Below are positions 57,606 to 64,000 of a DNA stretch of 64,000 nucleotides, piece after piece. The DNA comes from Kuafuiihalomonas sp039024635. Its GTDB lineage: Bacteria; Myxococcota; Kuafuiibacteriia; Kuafuiibacteriales; Kuafuiibacteriaceae. The notes under the pieces were generated by a model. The model ran no database searches. It saw only the letters and a list, made by a program, of their open reading frames with translations, and had not been told where the DNA came from. The stretch covers positions 70,566 to 134,565 of the forward strand of contig JBCCQA010000012.1 of NCBI GenBank assembly GCA_039024635.1. The letters are read 5' to 3'. The position numbers and the translations under genes were made by a program. How positions within the stretch are numbered: position 1 is the stretch's first letter; each line of letters starts with the position of its first letter.

Positions 57606-58475
57606 TCACCGCCAGTCCAGCTCGTATAGGAGGCTGTGCCCCACATCTTCCGAGTACTTCTGAATTGTCTTCTGAGCCAGCCGGCGCTTGATGGGCAGAG
57701 GAATGGCGCGAGAGATACGTCCCGCCGCCGTCGGCGCCTCGCCCAGCATGTCCTTGCCACCCTTGGGAAACGACACTTGGACTTGGGCCCATCGAAGTCC
57801 GGCCGAGTCGAGGAAGTGAGAAAGAGCCTTGAACTGCTGCATGAGCGGGTCCGTCCGGTGCGTTCCCCAGTTCGCGGGCGGCATGAAGTCGACGAAGTGC
57901 ATCAGGTGGAAATTGAAGTTGACCCACAGATCCTTGGCCGAAAGCTGGAGTGGTGCATCGTCAATGACGCGATGGAAACGAATGGCCTTCAGCCGGTCCA
58001 GCTGGCTCATGTTGGCTTCCAGCTCGGGGAGCAGGGCGCCGTCGTAGAAGAGGCGAAGGACGCTCGGAAAAGCCTGAACGTGGGCCCACTCGAAGTCGGT
58101 GAGAAGTTCCTGGAGCCGAGGCAGCTTTCGAGCCTCCATCGCGAAGGTATTGGTCGCCGTCCCCAAAATGGAGTGGAGCAGAGCCACGTTGGGTGAGTAG
58201 TTCGAAAAATACTTGGCCGAATAGTCGTGGCAGAACACCAAGTGCTGCAAGAAGGTCCCGTCGGCGTGCTCCATGCTGAAGTCGCACTCCTCCATCATGA
58301 AGTCGACCAAGGCTTGGTCGAGAGAGGGCACGGGTTTCTCAGCCTGGGATTCGGCGTAGGCGGCCTCGATCTCCTCGATGGCGCCGTCACTCCAGAAGGT
58401 CTCTTTGGCCAACTTGTCCTTCATGACCATGCGCGCCAGCCCGCCCTTCATGCCGCCGAAGATGGTGCGACTCAT
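57606..58475 (-). CDS. Unrecognised helical protein
   Basis: From ATG 58475 (MSRTIFGGMKGGLARMVMKD), 289 residues; the frame stays open another 49 codons upstream and a longer start is possible. GAGAAG lies about 7 nt before this ATG. No family is recognised. The protein is soluble, mostly helical, rich in His and aromatics in the middle (DGTFLQHLVFCHDYSAKYF; VNFNFHLMHFVDFMPPANWG). The clustered His and Asp could bind metal, but no known motif fits. No signal peptide. Convergent with katG and divergent from a GT2 gene. Confidence 0.7.
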   Translation of the reverse strand: MSRTIFGGMKGGLARMVMKDKLAKETFWSDGAIEEIEAAYAESQAEKPVPSLDQALVDFMMEECDFSMEHADGTFLQHLVFCHDYSAKYFSNYSPNVALLHSILGTATNTFAMEARKLPRLQELLTDFEWAHVQAFPSVLRLFYDGALLPELEANMSQLDRLKAIRFHRVIDDAPLQLSAKDLWVNFNFHLMHFVDFMPPANWGTHRTDPLMQQFKALSHFLDSAGLRWAQVQVSFPKGGKDMLGEAPTAAGRISRAIPLPIKRRLAQKTIQKYSEDVGHSLLYELDWR

Positions 58476-58754
58476 GTCGAAGCTTCTCACTGGCTCCACC
58501 CGGACCTGACCCGCATGGTCGAAGGCGCCTCCGCCGGCTAGAGCGGCCTTTCGCTGCAGGTTGAGGCTCGCGTCCAGGGGCCGGACCTGGGGCGTGTCGA
58601 CGGCGATCACCACGGTCCTCACTACGATCGCATCGTCGCGACGGGCAAGCAGCCAACAGGGCTGCTCGACTCGGGTTCGTCCCCGGTACCGAGGGCCCGT
58701 GGCGCCGAAGGCTCAGGGATGGCGCTGCGTCTGCGCCTGTCGTACACCCGAGGG

Positions 58755-59597
58755 ATGGCCACGATCGTCATTCCGGCCCACGACGAGGCCGAGGTCATCG
58801 GGCGTACGCTGAGATCGATCACGCCCGAAGGCTGGCGAGAGGTCTACGAAATCATCGTCGCGTGCAATGGCTGCACGGACGCGACGGCCCAGATAGCGCG
58901 TTCCTTCGTCGGGGTGAATGTCTTGGAGACCGAGGTTGGCAGCAAGATCGTGGCCCTGAACATGGCGGACGAAGCCGCTTCCGGCTTTCCGCGAATCTAC
59001 CTGGACGCCGATATCGAGACGAGTCTTCGGGCCATACGGCGAGTGATCGAGGTCTTGGAGTCTGGCGAGGCCGACGTTGCAGCACCCGCGGCCGTGCTCG
59101 ACACGAGCGCGTGCAGCTTTCTTGCCCGACGCTACTATGAGACCTGGAGCAAGACGGGCTACTTCAAGAACGCCATCGGCAGTGGCTTCCTCGGCATGTC
59201 GGAGGCAGGTCGCCGTCGCTTCGAGGCTTGGCCCAACATCATTCCCGACGACGAGTATGCCCGCCTGGTCGTTCCTCCCCATCGTCGACGCGTGGTGCGA
59301 GACGTCAGCTTCGTCATAAGACCGCCCACCGAGATTCGCTCCGCCATACACACCCGGGCCCGTCACTACCTCGGCAACTATCAGCTTCAGGAGTCCTACC
59401 CCGAGATTTGGCGGACCAAGGAGCCGGCCAGCTCTTTGCTGCAGTCGGTTGCGGCCGAACCCAGCATGCTGCCTTGGCTTGGGCTCTACTTGGGCGTGGG
59501 CGTCGCCTCACGGCTCCAGGCCCGGGCGAAGCTAAAGTCCGGTGCCTTGGCCTGGTACAAGGACCAGACGGCCCGCCAAGGAAGTACCGGTTCGTGA
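58755..59597 (+). CDS. Glycosyltransferase family 2
   Basis: From ATG 58755, 280 residues. Soluble GT2 fold: MATIVIPAHDEAEVIGRTLRSI, EIIVACNGCTDATAQIA, GSKIVALNMAD and GFPRIYLDADIETSLRAI (DxD motif binding the nucleotide sugar). A later acceptor region has NIIPDDEYARLVV. C-terminal residues include a weakly hydrophobic stretch that could associate with the membrane (PWLGLYLGVGVASRL). The stop overlaps the start of the COG0523 gene by 4 nt (GTGA). Donor and acceptor unknown. Confidence 0.92.
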   Translation: MATIVIPAHDEAEVIGRTLRSITPEGWREVYEIIVACNGCTDATAQIARSFVGVNVLETEVGSKIVALNMADEAASGFPRIYLDADIETSLRAIRRVIEVLESGEADVAAPAAVLDTSACSFLARRYYETWSKTGYFKNAIGSGFLGMSEAGRRRFEAWPNIIPDDEYARLVVPPHRRRVVRDVSFVIRPPTEIRSAIHTRARHYLGNYQLQESYPEIWRTKEPASSLLQSVAAEPSMLPWLGLYLGVGVASRLQARAKLKSGALAWYKDQTARQGSTGS

Positions 59598-60505
59598 CCC
59601 AGCCCCTTCCCGTGACCTTGGTGGGAGGCTTCCTGGGAGCCGGGAAGACGACCCTCATCAACCAGCTCTTGGTTCAGGCCCACGGTCTGCGGATGGGTGT
59701 GGTGGTGAACGACTTCGGACCCATGGACATCGATGGCGAACTCTTGGTCGGCGTCGAAGGCGAGGTAATGCGGCTCAGCAATGGCTGTATCTGCTGCACC
59801 CTTCGACAGGGGCTGGTCGACACCGTGCTCGGACTCGTCGAAACCCGGGCCGAGCTCGAACACCTGGTGGTGGAGGCCAGCGGCGCTTCCGACCCGGCGG
59901 CGCTCTTGGAGCCGCTTCGGGAGCTCCAGCGAATGGCCCTCATACGCCTCGACGGAATGGTGACCGTGGTCGACGCCGAGGCCCTCGACCTCGATGCCGA
60001 GGGAGAGCTGGGTCGACTCCAGCGAAGTCAGGTCGTAGCAGCCGACATCCTCATCCTCAACAAGATGGATTTGGTGTCCGACGCCGATGAGCCCAGGCTG
60101 GCCCTGACCCGTCTGCGGCCCGATGCGCGCATCATCGAGGCGGTGAAGGCCCAGGTGCCTCTCGGGGCCTTGCTCGGGTTCGGGGGGGGGGAACGCGCCT
60201 CGCCGCAGGCCCTGGGTCACCCGGCGTTTCGCAGCTTTGCATGGACTCGGCAGGATCCCCTTCCCTTCCGTTCGACCTTCGAGACGCTCCAGGGTCTTCC
60301 TCCCGAAGTCTTGAGAGCGAAGGGCTTCGTCGACTTCGAAGAACGACCCGGTCAGAAGGTTGCCTTGCATTTGGCCGGGCGGCGTCTTTGGGCCCAGCCC
60401 GTGGGGGACTGGGGAGAAGAGGTGCCCATGACTCGGCTGGTTTTCATCGGTGTGATGAGCGCAGACGTAGAGTCCCGCGTTCGGGCCGCCCTGAACCAGC
60501 TCTGA
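59594..60505 (+). CDS. COG0523/CobW-type metallochaperone GTPase
   Basis: A GTG at 59594 overlaps the GT2 stop; the longer frame upstream is out of frame with GT2 and not real. 303 residues. Walker A is LVGGFLGAGKTTLINQLL, the metal-binding CxCC is RLSNGCICCTLRQGLV, then VVEASGASDPAALLEPL, VVDAEALDLD and LILNKMDLV (NKxD). The C-terminal CobW domain ends at MTRLVFIGVMSADVE. These GTPases deliver zinc or cobalt to target enzymes. The translational coupling to a glycosyltransferase is unusual; the client could be a metal-dependent enzyme of the same pathway. Confidence 0.95.
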   Translation: MTQPLPVTLVGGFLGAGKTTLINQLLVQAHGLRMGVVVNDFGPMDIDGELLVGVEGEVMRLSNGCICCTLRQGLVDTVLGLVETRAELEHLVVEASGASDPAALLEPLRELQRMALIRLDGMVTVVDAEALDLDAEGELGRLQRSQVVAADILILNKMDLVSDADEPRLALTRLRPDARIIEAVKAQVPLGALLGFGGGERASPQALGHPAFRSFAWTRQDPLPFRSTFETLQGLPPEVLRAKGFVDFEERPGQKVALHLAGRRLWAQPVGDWGEEVPMTRLVFIGVMSADVESRVRAALNQL

Positions 60506-60628
60506 AGATGGTCACAAACGGCCTCAGCCCCCTCAGGGTGGGAATGAATTCCAGGTCGCCGACGAGGGGTCGGAATGAACTGGAGCCCGGGCTTCGGCTC
60601 GGTCATGAGAGGCGCCAGGAGACACTCC

Positions 60629-61189
60629 ATGATGATCAAGAAAACCCTCGGTGCTTTGTCCTTCCTGGCGCTGTTCGCCACCCCGACCCTCGAGGCCGGG
60701 GCAGCGACCTACGAGATCGACTCCGCCCACACATTCGTCCTGTTCGAGGTCAAGCACCTCGGCATCGGAAAGTCCTACGGCATGTTCCGCAAGGCAACGG
60801 GCAAGTATGACCCGGACGAAGGCATGCTCGACGTGACCATCGATGCAGGCAGTCTCTACACCGCGAACAAGAAGCGGGATGAGCACCTGCGCGGACCCGA
60901 TTTCTTCAACACCAAGCAGTTCCCGCAGATTACTTTCAAGAGCAAGAAGGTGATCAAGAAGGGCGAGGACATTCAGATCACGGGCGACCTCACCATCAAG
61001 GGCAAGACCAAGTCGATCGAGTTCATGATGAAGAAGGTCGGCGAAGGCAAAGACCCGTGGGGCAACTTCCGGACGGGCTACGAAGGCACGATGACCATCC
61101 AGCGGATGGACTTCGGCGTGGACTACATGCCGGACGGTCTGTCCAATGACGTCCAGCTGACCCTCGCTGTCGAAGGCATTCGTAAGTAG
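60629..61189 (+). CDS. YceI-family periplasmic protein
   Basis: The ATG at 60629 follows a GGAG ribosome-binding site by 7 nt. 186 residues with a signal peptide (MMIKKTLGALSFLALFATPTLEAGA). The YceI lipocalin-like barrel has ATYEIDSAHTFVLFEVKHLGIGKSYG, KKRDEHLRGPDFFNTKQFPQITFKS, ITGDLTIKGKTKSIEF and a conserved ending MDFGVDYMPDGLSNDV. Members bind long isoprenoid lipids in the periplasm. 123 nt after the COG0523 GTPase gene and 5 nt before the membrane protein gene. Confidence 0.95.
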   Translation: MMIKKTLGALSFLALFATPTLEAGAATYEIDSAHTFVLFEVKHLGIGKSYGMFRKATGKYDPDEGMLDVTIDAGSLYTANKKRDEHLRGPDFFNTKQFPQITFKSKKVIKKGEDIQITGDLTIKGKTKSIEFMMKKVGEGKDPWGNFRTGYEGTMTIQRMDFGVDYMPDGLSNDVQLTLAVEGIRK

Positions 61190-61194
61190 CGTCC

Positions 61195-62079
61195 GTGCAG
61201 ACGGCGCTCCTCCTGTCTGTCGTTGCGCCTGGCGTGACGATCGCTATCCTCCTCGGCCTCGGCGCAGCGACCCGCCGGAGCCAAGGAGGGCTCGCTTCGG
61301 TGCTCGGGGCCTTCATGGCGCCGGTCGCGGCCTTCGCGGCCTATGTGCCCGTGCGGGGCGTACCGGAGCTCCCTCCCGGCGACGCCTCGGTGTGGTCTCT
61401 ATGGATGGGATGGGGCGCGAGCGTGATCAGCGCGCTGGGGGCGGGGGCCTGGTTCCCGAAGGGCCTTCGCTGGTCGATGCTCGCAGCCTGGGCGGCGGCC
61501 ACGGCCTACCTAGTCGCAGGACCGCTGCTGCAGGGCAGCGGCTTCGGGACGTGTGCGCTTCTCGTCTTCGGGACGACGGCTGGGGTCTTCGCCGTCGGCT
61601 GGACGCTCGAGACCCGAGCCTCCTTGCTCCCGGGGCCGGCCCTAGCGCTGTCACTCTCCGTGTTGTCCGGCGGGGCGGCGACCGTGCTCGGCACCTCGGG
61701 GACGGCGCTTCTGGCCCAGGTGGCGGGGGGGGTCTCGGTCGCTTGGGGCGTCCTGTTCCTGTTCACGCTCTGGCGTCGCGAGCTTCCCTTCCGCCTCGCG
61801 ATGGGACCCTCGATGCTGTTGCTCGGTGGTCTCCTCCTGGGCGGTTCCTGCTACGCCGAGGTCGGTGTGCCGGCCGTCCTCGTCCTCTCGGCGGGGGCCT
61901 TCCTGCTTGGCGTTCTGCCTCTGAAGGGCGCCCTACGATCTCCCATGCTCTCCGCTTTGACATTGGCGTCGACAGCGGCGGTGGCCAGCTTGGCAGCCGT
62001 AGCTTCCGGCTTTCTTCCCGCCCCCCAGGCCGAGAGCACTTTGAGCGAGGAAGACGACCACGATGGCTACGACTACTGA
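61195..62079 (+). CDS. Polytopic membrane protein with acidic tail
   Basis: 294 residues from a GTG start, 5 nt after yceI, so co-transcribed. About eight hydrophobic segments (LLLSVVAPGVTIAILLGLGA; WGASVISALGAGAWF; ALLVFGTTAGVFAVGW; LAMGPSMLLLGGLLLGGSC and others) make up nearly the whole protein. The tail ends in TLSEEDDHDGYDY, an Asp/Glu/His cluster that could bind a divalent cation. No transporter motif or named family is recognised. Converges with the B3/B4 gene with 7-nt overlap. Confidence 0.75.
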   Translation: MQTALLLSVVAPGVTIAILLGLGAATRRSQGGLASVLGAFMAPVAAFAAYVPVRGVPELPPGDASVWSLWMGWGASVISALGAGAWFPKGLRWSMLAAWAAATAYLVAGPLLQGSGFGTCALLVFGTTAGVFAVGWTLETRASLLPGPALALSLSVLSGGAATVLGTSGTALLAQVAGGVSVAWGVLFLFTLWRRELPFRLAMGPSMLLLGGLLLGGSCYAEVGVPAVLVLSAGAFLLGVLPLKGALRSPMLSALTLASTAAVASLAAVASGFLPAPQAESTLSEEDDHDGYDY

Positions 62080-62729
62080 CTCCCGCCCCGGTGTCCTAGC
62101 TCGGCTCTCGGCCAAACGCTTCGGTAACTCGCCTTCAAGTCGTCCAGGGCGGTCTCCATCCATACGTCGTCGGGTCCGTAGACGAACACTCCGATGCGGC
62201 TACTCTCGGGAAGAAGCTTGGTTCGCATCGAGTCCTTCACGGGGTTGGCGCAGGGTTCGTCGTCCTCGGCCGTGGCCAAGAGGAGTAGGTCTCGAAGCTC
62301 GATGCTCTGACCCGAGGGATTGAAGACATAGCGCTCCTCGGCTCTTCCCCTGCGTAAGCGAAAGGTGGTCGTCCGCGCCCGATCGAGGTCGACGAGGGAC
62401 ATCGGAAGCCGATGCCGCAGTGAGACCGCGTTCAGGACGTCGACGGCGGCCGAGATTCGCGGGAAAGCATGTTCGGACGCGAAGCGCTCCAGAAGTTCGC
62501 AAGCTGGCTTGCCTCGGCCGGACGCCCGATAGCGTCCAAACTTGAGCATCGCGCGCACTGCCGACCGGCGCGCAGAGTCCGGCGCTCGGTCCCGTGCTTC
62601 GGCGCAGGCGGTCTCGAGCAGCGCCTCGAGGGCGCTTGGATCGGCCTCGGACGGGTCGAGCCTGAGGGCGAACGCAGCGAGCCGAGCAGGGGCAGCATCG
62701 CTGGAGCTTTCGAGCTGGATGGACTCCAT
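62073..62729 (-). CDS. B3/B4 tRNA-binding-domain protein
   Basis: From ATG 62729, 218 residues. It matches the stand-alone B3/B4 domain related to phenylalanyl-tRNA synthetase beta: RAMLKFGRYRASGRGKPACELLERF, then AFPRISAAVDVLNAVSLRHRLPMSLVDLDR, the most conserved segment. The family's C-terminal part follows (NPSGQSIELRDLLLLATAEDDEP, KDSMRTKLLPESSRIGVFVYG). Stand-alone members are thought to edit or bind aminoacyl-tRNA or free amino acids; the activity is not settled. It lies 43 nt after the Cys-rich lipoprotein gene. Confidence 0.88.
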   Translation of the reverse strand: MESIQLESSSDAAPARLAAFALRLDPSEADPSALEALLETACAEARDRAPDSARRSAVRAMLKFGRYRASGRGKPACELLERFASEHAFPRISAAVDVLNAVSLRHRLPMSLVDLDRARTTTFRLRRGRAEERYVFNPSGQSIELRDLLLLATAEDDEPCANPVKDSMRTKLLPESSRIGVFVYGPDDVWMETALDDLKASYRSVWPRAELGHRGGSQ

Positions 62730-62772
62730 GGCGAAAGCCTCCCTCGACGCGGAGGTCCAGGCCAGGGCTTCC

Positions 62773-63447
62773 TCAGAAGACGCAGTCTTCGAGGCGGACA
62801 CATCCTTCATAGCAGAACTCGGTGTAGCCCACGGTGAGCTCGGGCAGGTCGCAGCGTGGCGGCAGGGCGTCGCAAAGCACGCCGCCCACCGGGGGGGCGC
62901 ACTGGGCGAAGCCGCCCTCGGCGCACTGGCTGAAGCGGGTGCAGCAGCCAGGCTGTTGGCAGTCGCAGAGCGCGCCCTCATCAACGTACACTGGATGGCA
63001 GGCCTCCGCGTCGATGCAGGCTTCTTCGCCGAGTCCCCCACAGTCCAAACAGGCGGGGCGTGGGCAGGGAGCGGGGAGCGTGTCGAGATCGATACAGCTT
63101 CGGATCTCCTCCCTGCATGGTGAGCATACGCGCTCCTGACAGTCGGCTCGGCCCCGACAGGCCTCGGGTTCCAGCGATGCGCAGGGTGGGGGCGGCGGGC
63201 AGGCCAAGTCGGGGCAGCTCGGTTCCGCACCCTCGGAAGGGAAGCATACGGTGAACGACAGACGCCCCTCGCAGTTGGGGCAGAGCTTCTGCAAGCATTC
63301 CGGCGCATCGTCGCAGGCCGAGGCTGAGAGGCTGCGGCAGACCAAAGCGCCTCCATCCAAGCCGCGTTCTCCTCCGCCCAGCTCTTCGAGAGGTGCGTCG
63401 GGGCTACAAGCCAAGACAAGCGTGCCGAGGATGACGGAACAGCGCAT
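62773..63447 (-). CDS. Cys-rich repeat lipoprotein
   Basis: From ATG 63447, 224 residues. Signal MRCSVILGTLVLACSPDAP; lipid Cys14. The mature part has about 30 cysteines arranged in three loose repeats of the form C-x-x-L-x-x-x-x-C-x-x-x-x-x-C-(x4)-C-x-x-C: CRSLSASACDDAPECLQKLC, CASLEPEACRGRADCQERVC, CLDCGGLGEEACIDAEAC. Such disulfide-rich surface lipoproteins are a frequent myxobacterial type without known function. Upstream of it lies fdhD in the opposite direction. Confidence 0.82.
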   Translation of the reverse strand: MRCSVILGTLVLACSPDAPLEELGGGERGLDGGALVCRSLSASACDDAPECLQKLCPNCEGRLSFTVCFPSEGAEPSCPDLACPPPPPCASLEPEACRGRADCQERVCSPCREEIRSCIDLDTLPAPCPRPACLDCGGLGEEACIDAEACHPVYVDEGALCDCQQPGCCTRFSQCAEGGFAQCAPPVGGVLCDALPPRCDLPELTVGYTEFCYEGCVRLEDCVF

Positions 63448-63760
63448 ACGGTTCAGGTCTTCATCATCCGTGCCATTTCGGCTGGCTGAAGCTCGACGCC
63501 AAAGCGTCGGAATTCTGAGGCACGCCATCGTCCCTTCGATGGGGAGTTCCAAGAAGCGCAGCTTGCCTTGCTTTTGGAGTCGGGTCTCGAGTGGCCTAGG
63601 GGCTCCTATCGCCGGAGCGCTCTCGAGGCGCGGTGAGGACTCGCTCGTTGTTCGCAGGGCGAGAAATCCGGGGGAATAGCCGGATGACGGACTGAATCAT
63701 AGGGGTATTGCGAGACACCTGACTTGCCAGACATTTGACCGCGCTCCCAAGAAACATTGC
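63448..63760. other. Intergenic region, no feature recognised
   Basis: 313 nt between the divergent Cys-rich lipoprotein and fdhD genes. No ORF with a credible family on either strand. Promoters for both presumably lie here; none could be fixed. Confidence 0.45.
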
Positions 63761-64000
63761 GTGGCGGCGGCCCGGCTCCAAGACCGATCCTTCGAAGACG
63801 AGGCTGTCGAAGAAGTCACGCGTCTTCAGTGGTCGAGCGACGGGTGGACCAGATCCAATGACCTCCTCGTCAAAGAAGAGCCCATCGAGATTCGGATAGA
63901 CGGCGCACCTATCGCGGTCTTGATGCGAACGCCCGGACATGACGAAGAGCTGGTCCGGGGATTTTTGCTCACGGAGCGCATCGCCGCGGAGCGCGGACAA
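63761..64000 (+). CDS. fdhD: FdhD sulfurtransferase, 3' end outside window
   Basis: The plus frame is open from 63680 and carries an unmistakable FdhD N-terminal region: NDLLVKEEPIEIRIDGAPIA followed by VLMRTPGHDEELVRGFLLTE, running to the right edge. No ATG is available; GTG 63761 (MAAARLQDRSFED) is the best start. FdhD passes sulfur from IscS to the molybdenum cofactor of formate dehydrogenase. The catalytic CxxC lies beyond the window, so activity cannot be judged. The antisense frame at 63596-64000 is its shadow. Confidence 0.9.
   Translation, partial: MAAARLQDRSFEDEAVEEVTRLQWSSDGWTRSNDLLVKEEPIEIRIDGAPIAVLMRTPGHDEELVRGFLLTERIAAERGQ

Noticed and set aside
63596..64000. 134-codon minus-strand ORF at the right edge.
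   Set aside because: It is antisense to the FdhD N-terminal coding sequence.
1..64000. tRNA, rRNA, tmRNA, CRISPR arrays, insertion sequences, integrases and attachment sites.
   Set aside because: Looked for by eye on both strands; no T-arm/anticodon-arm combinations, spaced repeats, transposase motifs or terminal inverted repeats were found.

Overview
The window is GC-rich bacterial chromosome, densely packed with genes and without recognisable mobile elements, CRISPR arrays, tRNA or rRNA genes. The gene content points to a myxobacterium-like member of the Myxococcota. It has many lipoproteins, a secreted protein ending in a MYXO-CTERM-like tail (45698-46186), Cys-rich secreted proteins, ECF sigma/anti-sigma pairs, a Ser/Thr protein kinase divergent from an FHA-AAA+ regulator, PEGA/TPR proteins and a DUF1592/DUF1552 pair. 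The lineage is inferred from these families, not from a marker gene.

Layout. 1-1113: end of a beta-propeller gene, convergent with fbaA (1162-2241). 2685-11341: eight co-directional minus-strand genes, namely a large two-domain lipoprotein, an envelope protein, an ECF sigma factor, a FecR/TPR protein, a DUF1592 lipoprotein, a Tat-exported DUF1552 protein and a Cys-rich secreted protein (plus one doubtful small ORF). 11526-15776: a DUF2252 protein, an AraC regulator, a lipase-like hydrolase and an SDR. 15787-18489: a five-gene overlapping operon that reads as a bufferin-type RiPP system: precursor (DUF2282), fused MNIO/DUF2063 maturase, ECF sigma, anti-sigma and a small CxxC protein. 18681-19331: an OB-fold lipoprotein.

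19551-30113: the most unusual region. Four ATP-grasp ligases (three clearly paralogous), a glycogen-synthase-type glycosyltransferase, two esterase-fold hydrolases (one with a CBM48-like N-terminus), an S51 peptidase/cyanophycinase-like protein, an N-formylglutamate-amidohydrolase-like protein and a small charged protein. My working model is a pathway that builds and trims an amide- or ester-linked amino-acid or peptide conjugate of an alpha-glucan. This is inference from gene content only.

30131-45198: an MscS channel, the agmatine-to-putrescine pair aguA/aguB, a GH17-like lipoprotein, a cNMP-binding/D-lactate-dehydrogenase fusion, an FG-GAP lipoprotein with an aerolysin-like C-terminal segment, the kinase/FHA divergent pair, an orphan LuxR-type response regulator and a membrane GT2.

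45698-64000: a MYXO-CTERM-like CxxCH protein, an ICMT-family methyltransferase, a type B carboxylesterase lipoprotein, a collagen-stalked metallophosphatase/5'-nucleotidase, a class V aminotransferase, a lipoprotein with three tandem beta-sandwich modules, a KatG with a lipoprotein signal, an unknown protein, a GT2/COG0523 GTPase pair, YceI, a membrane protein, a B3/B4 protein, a Cys-rich lipoprotein and the 5' end of fdhD running off the right edge.
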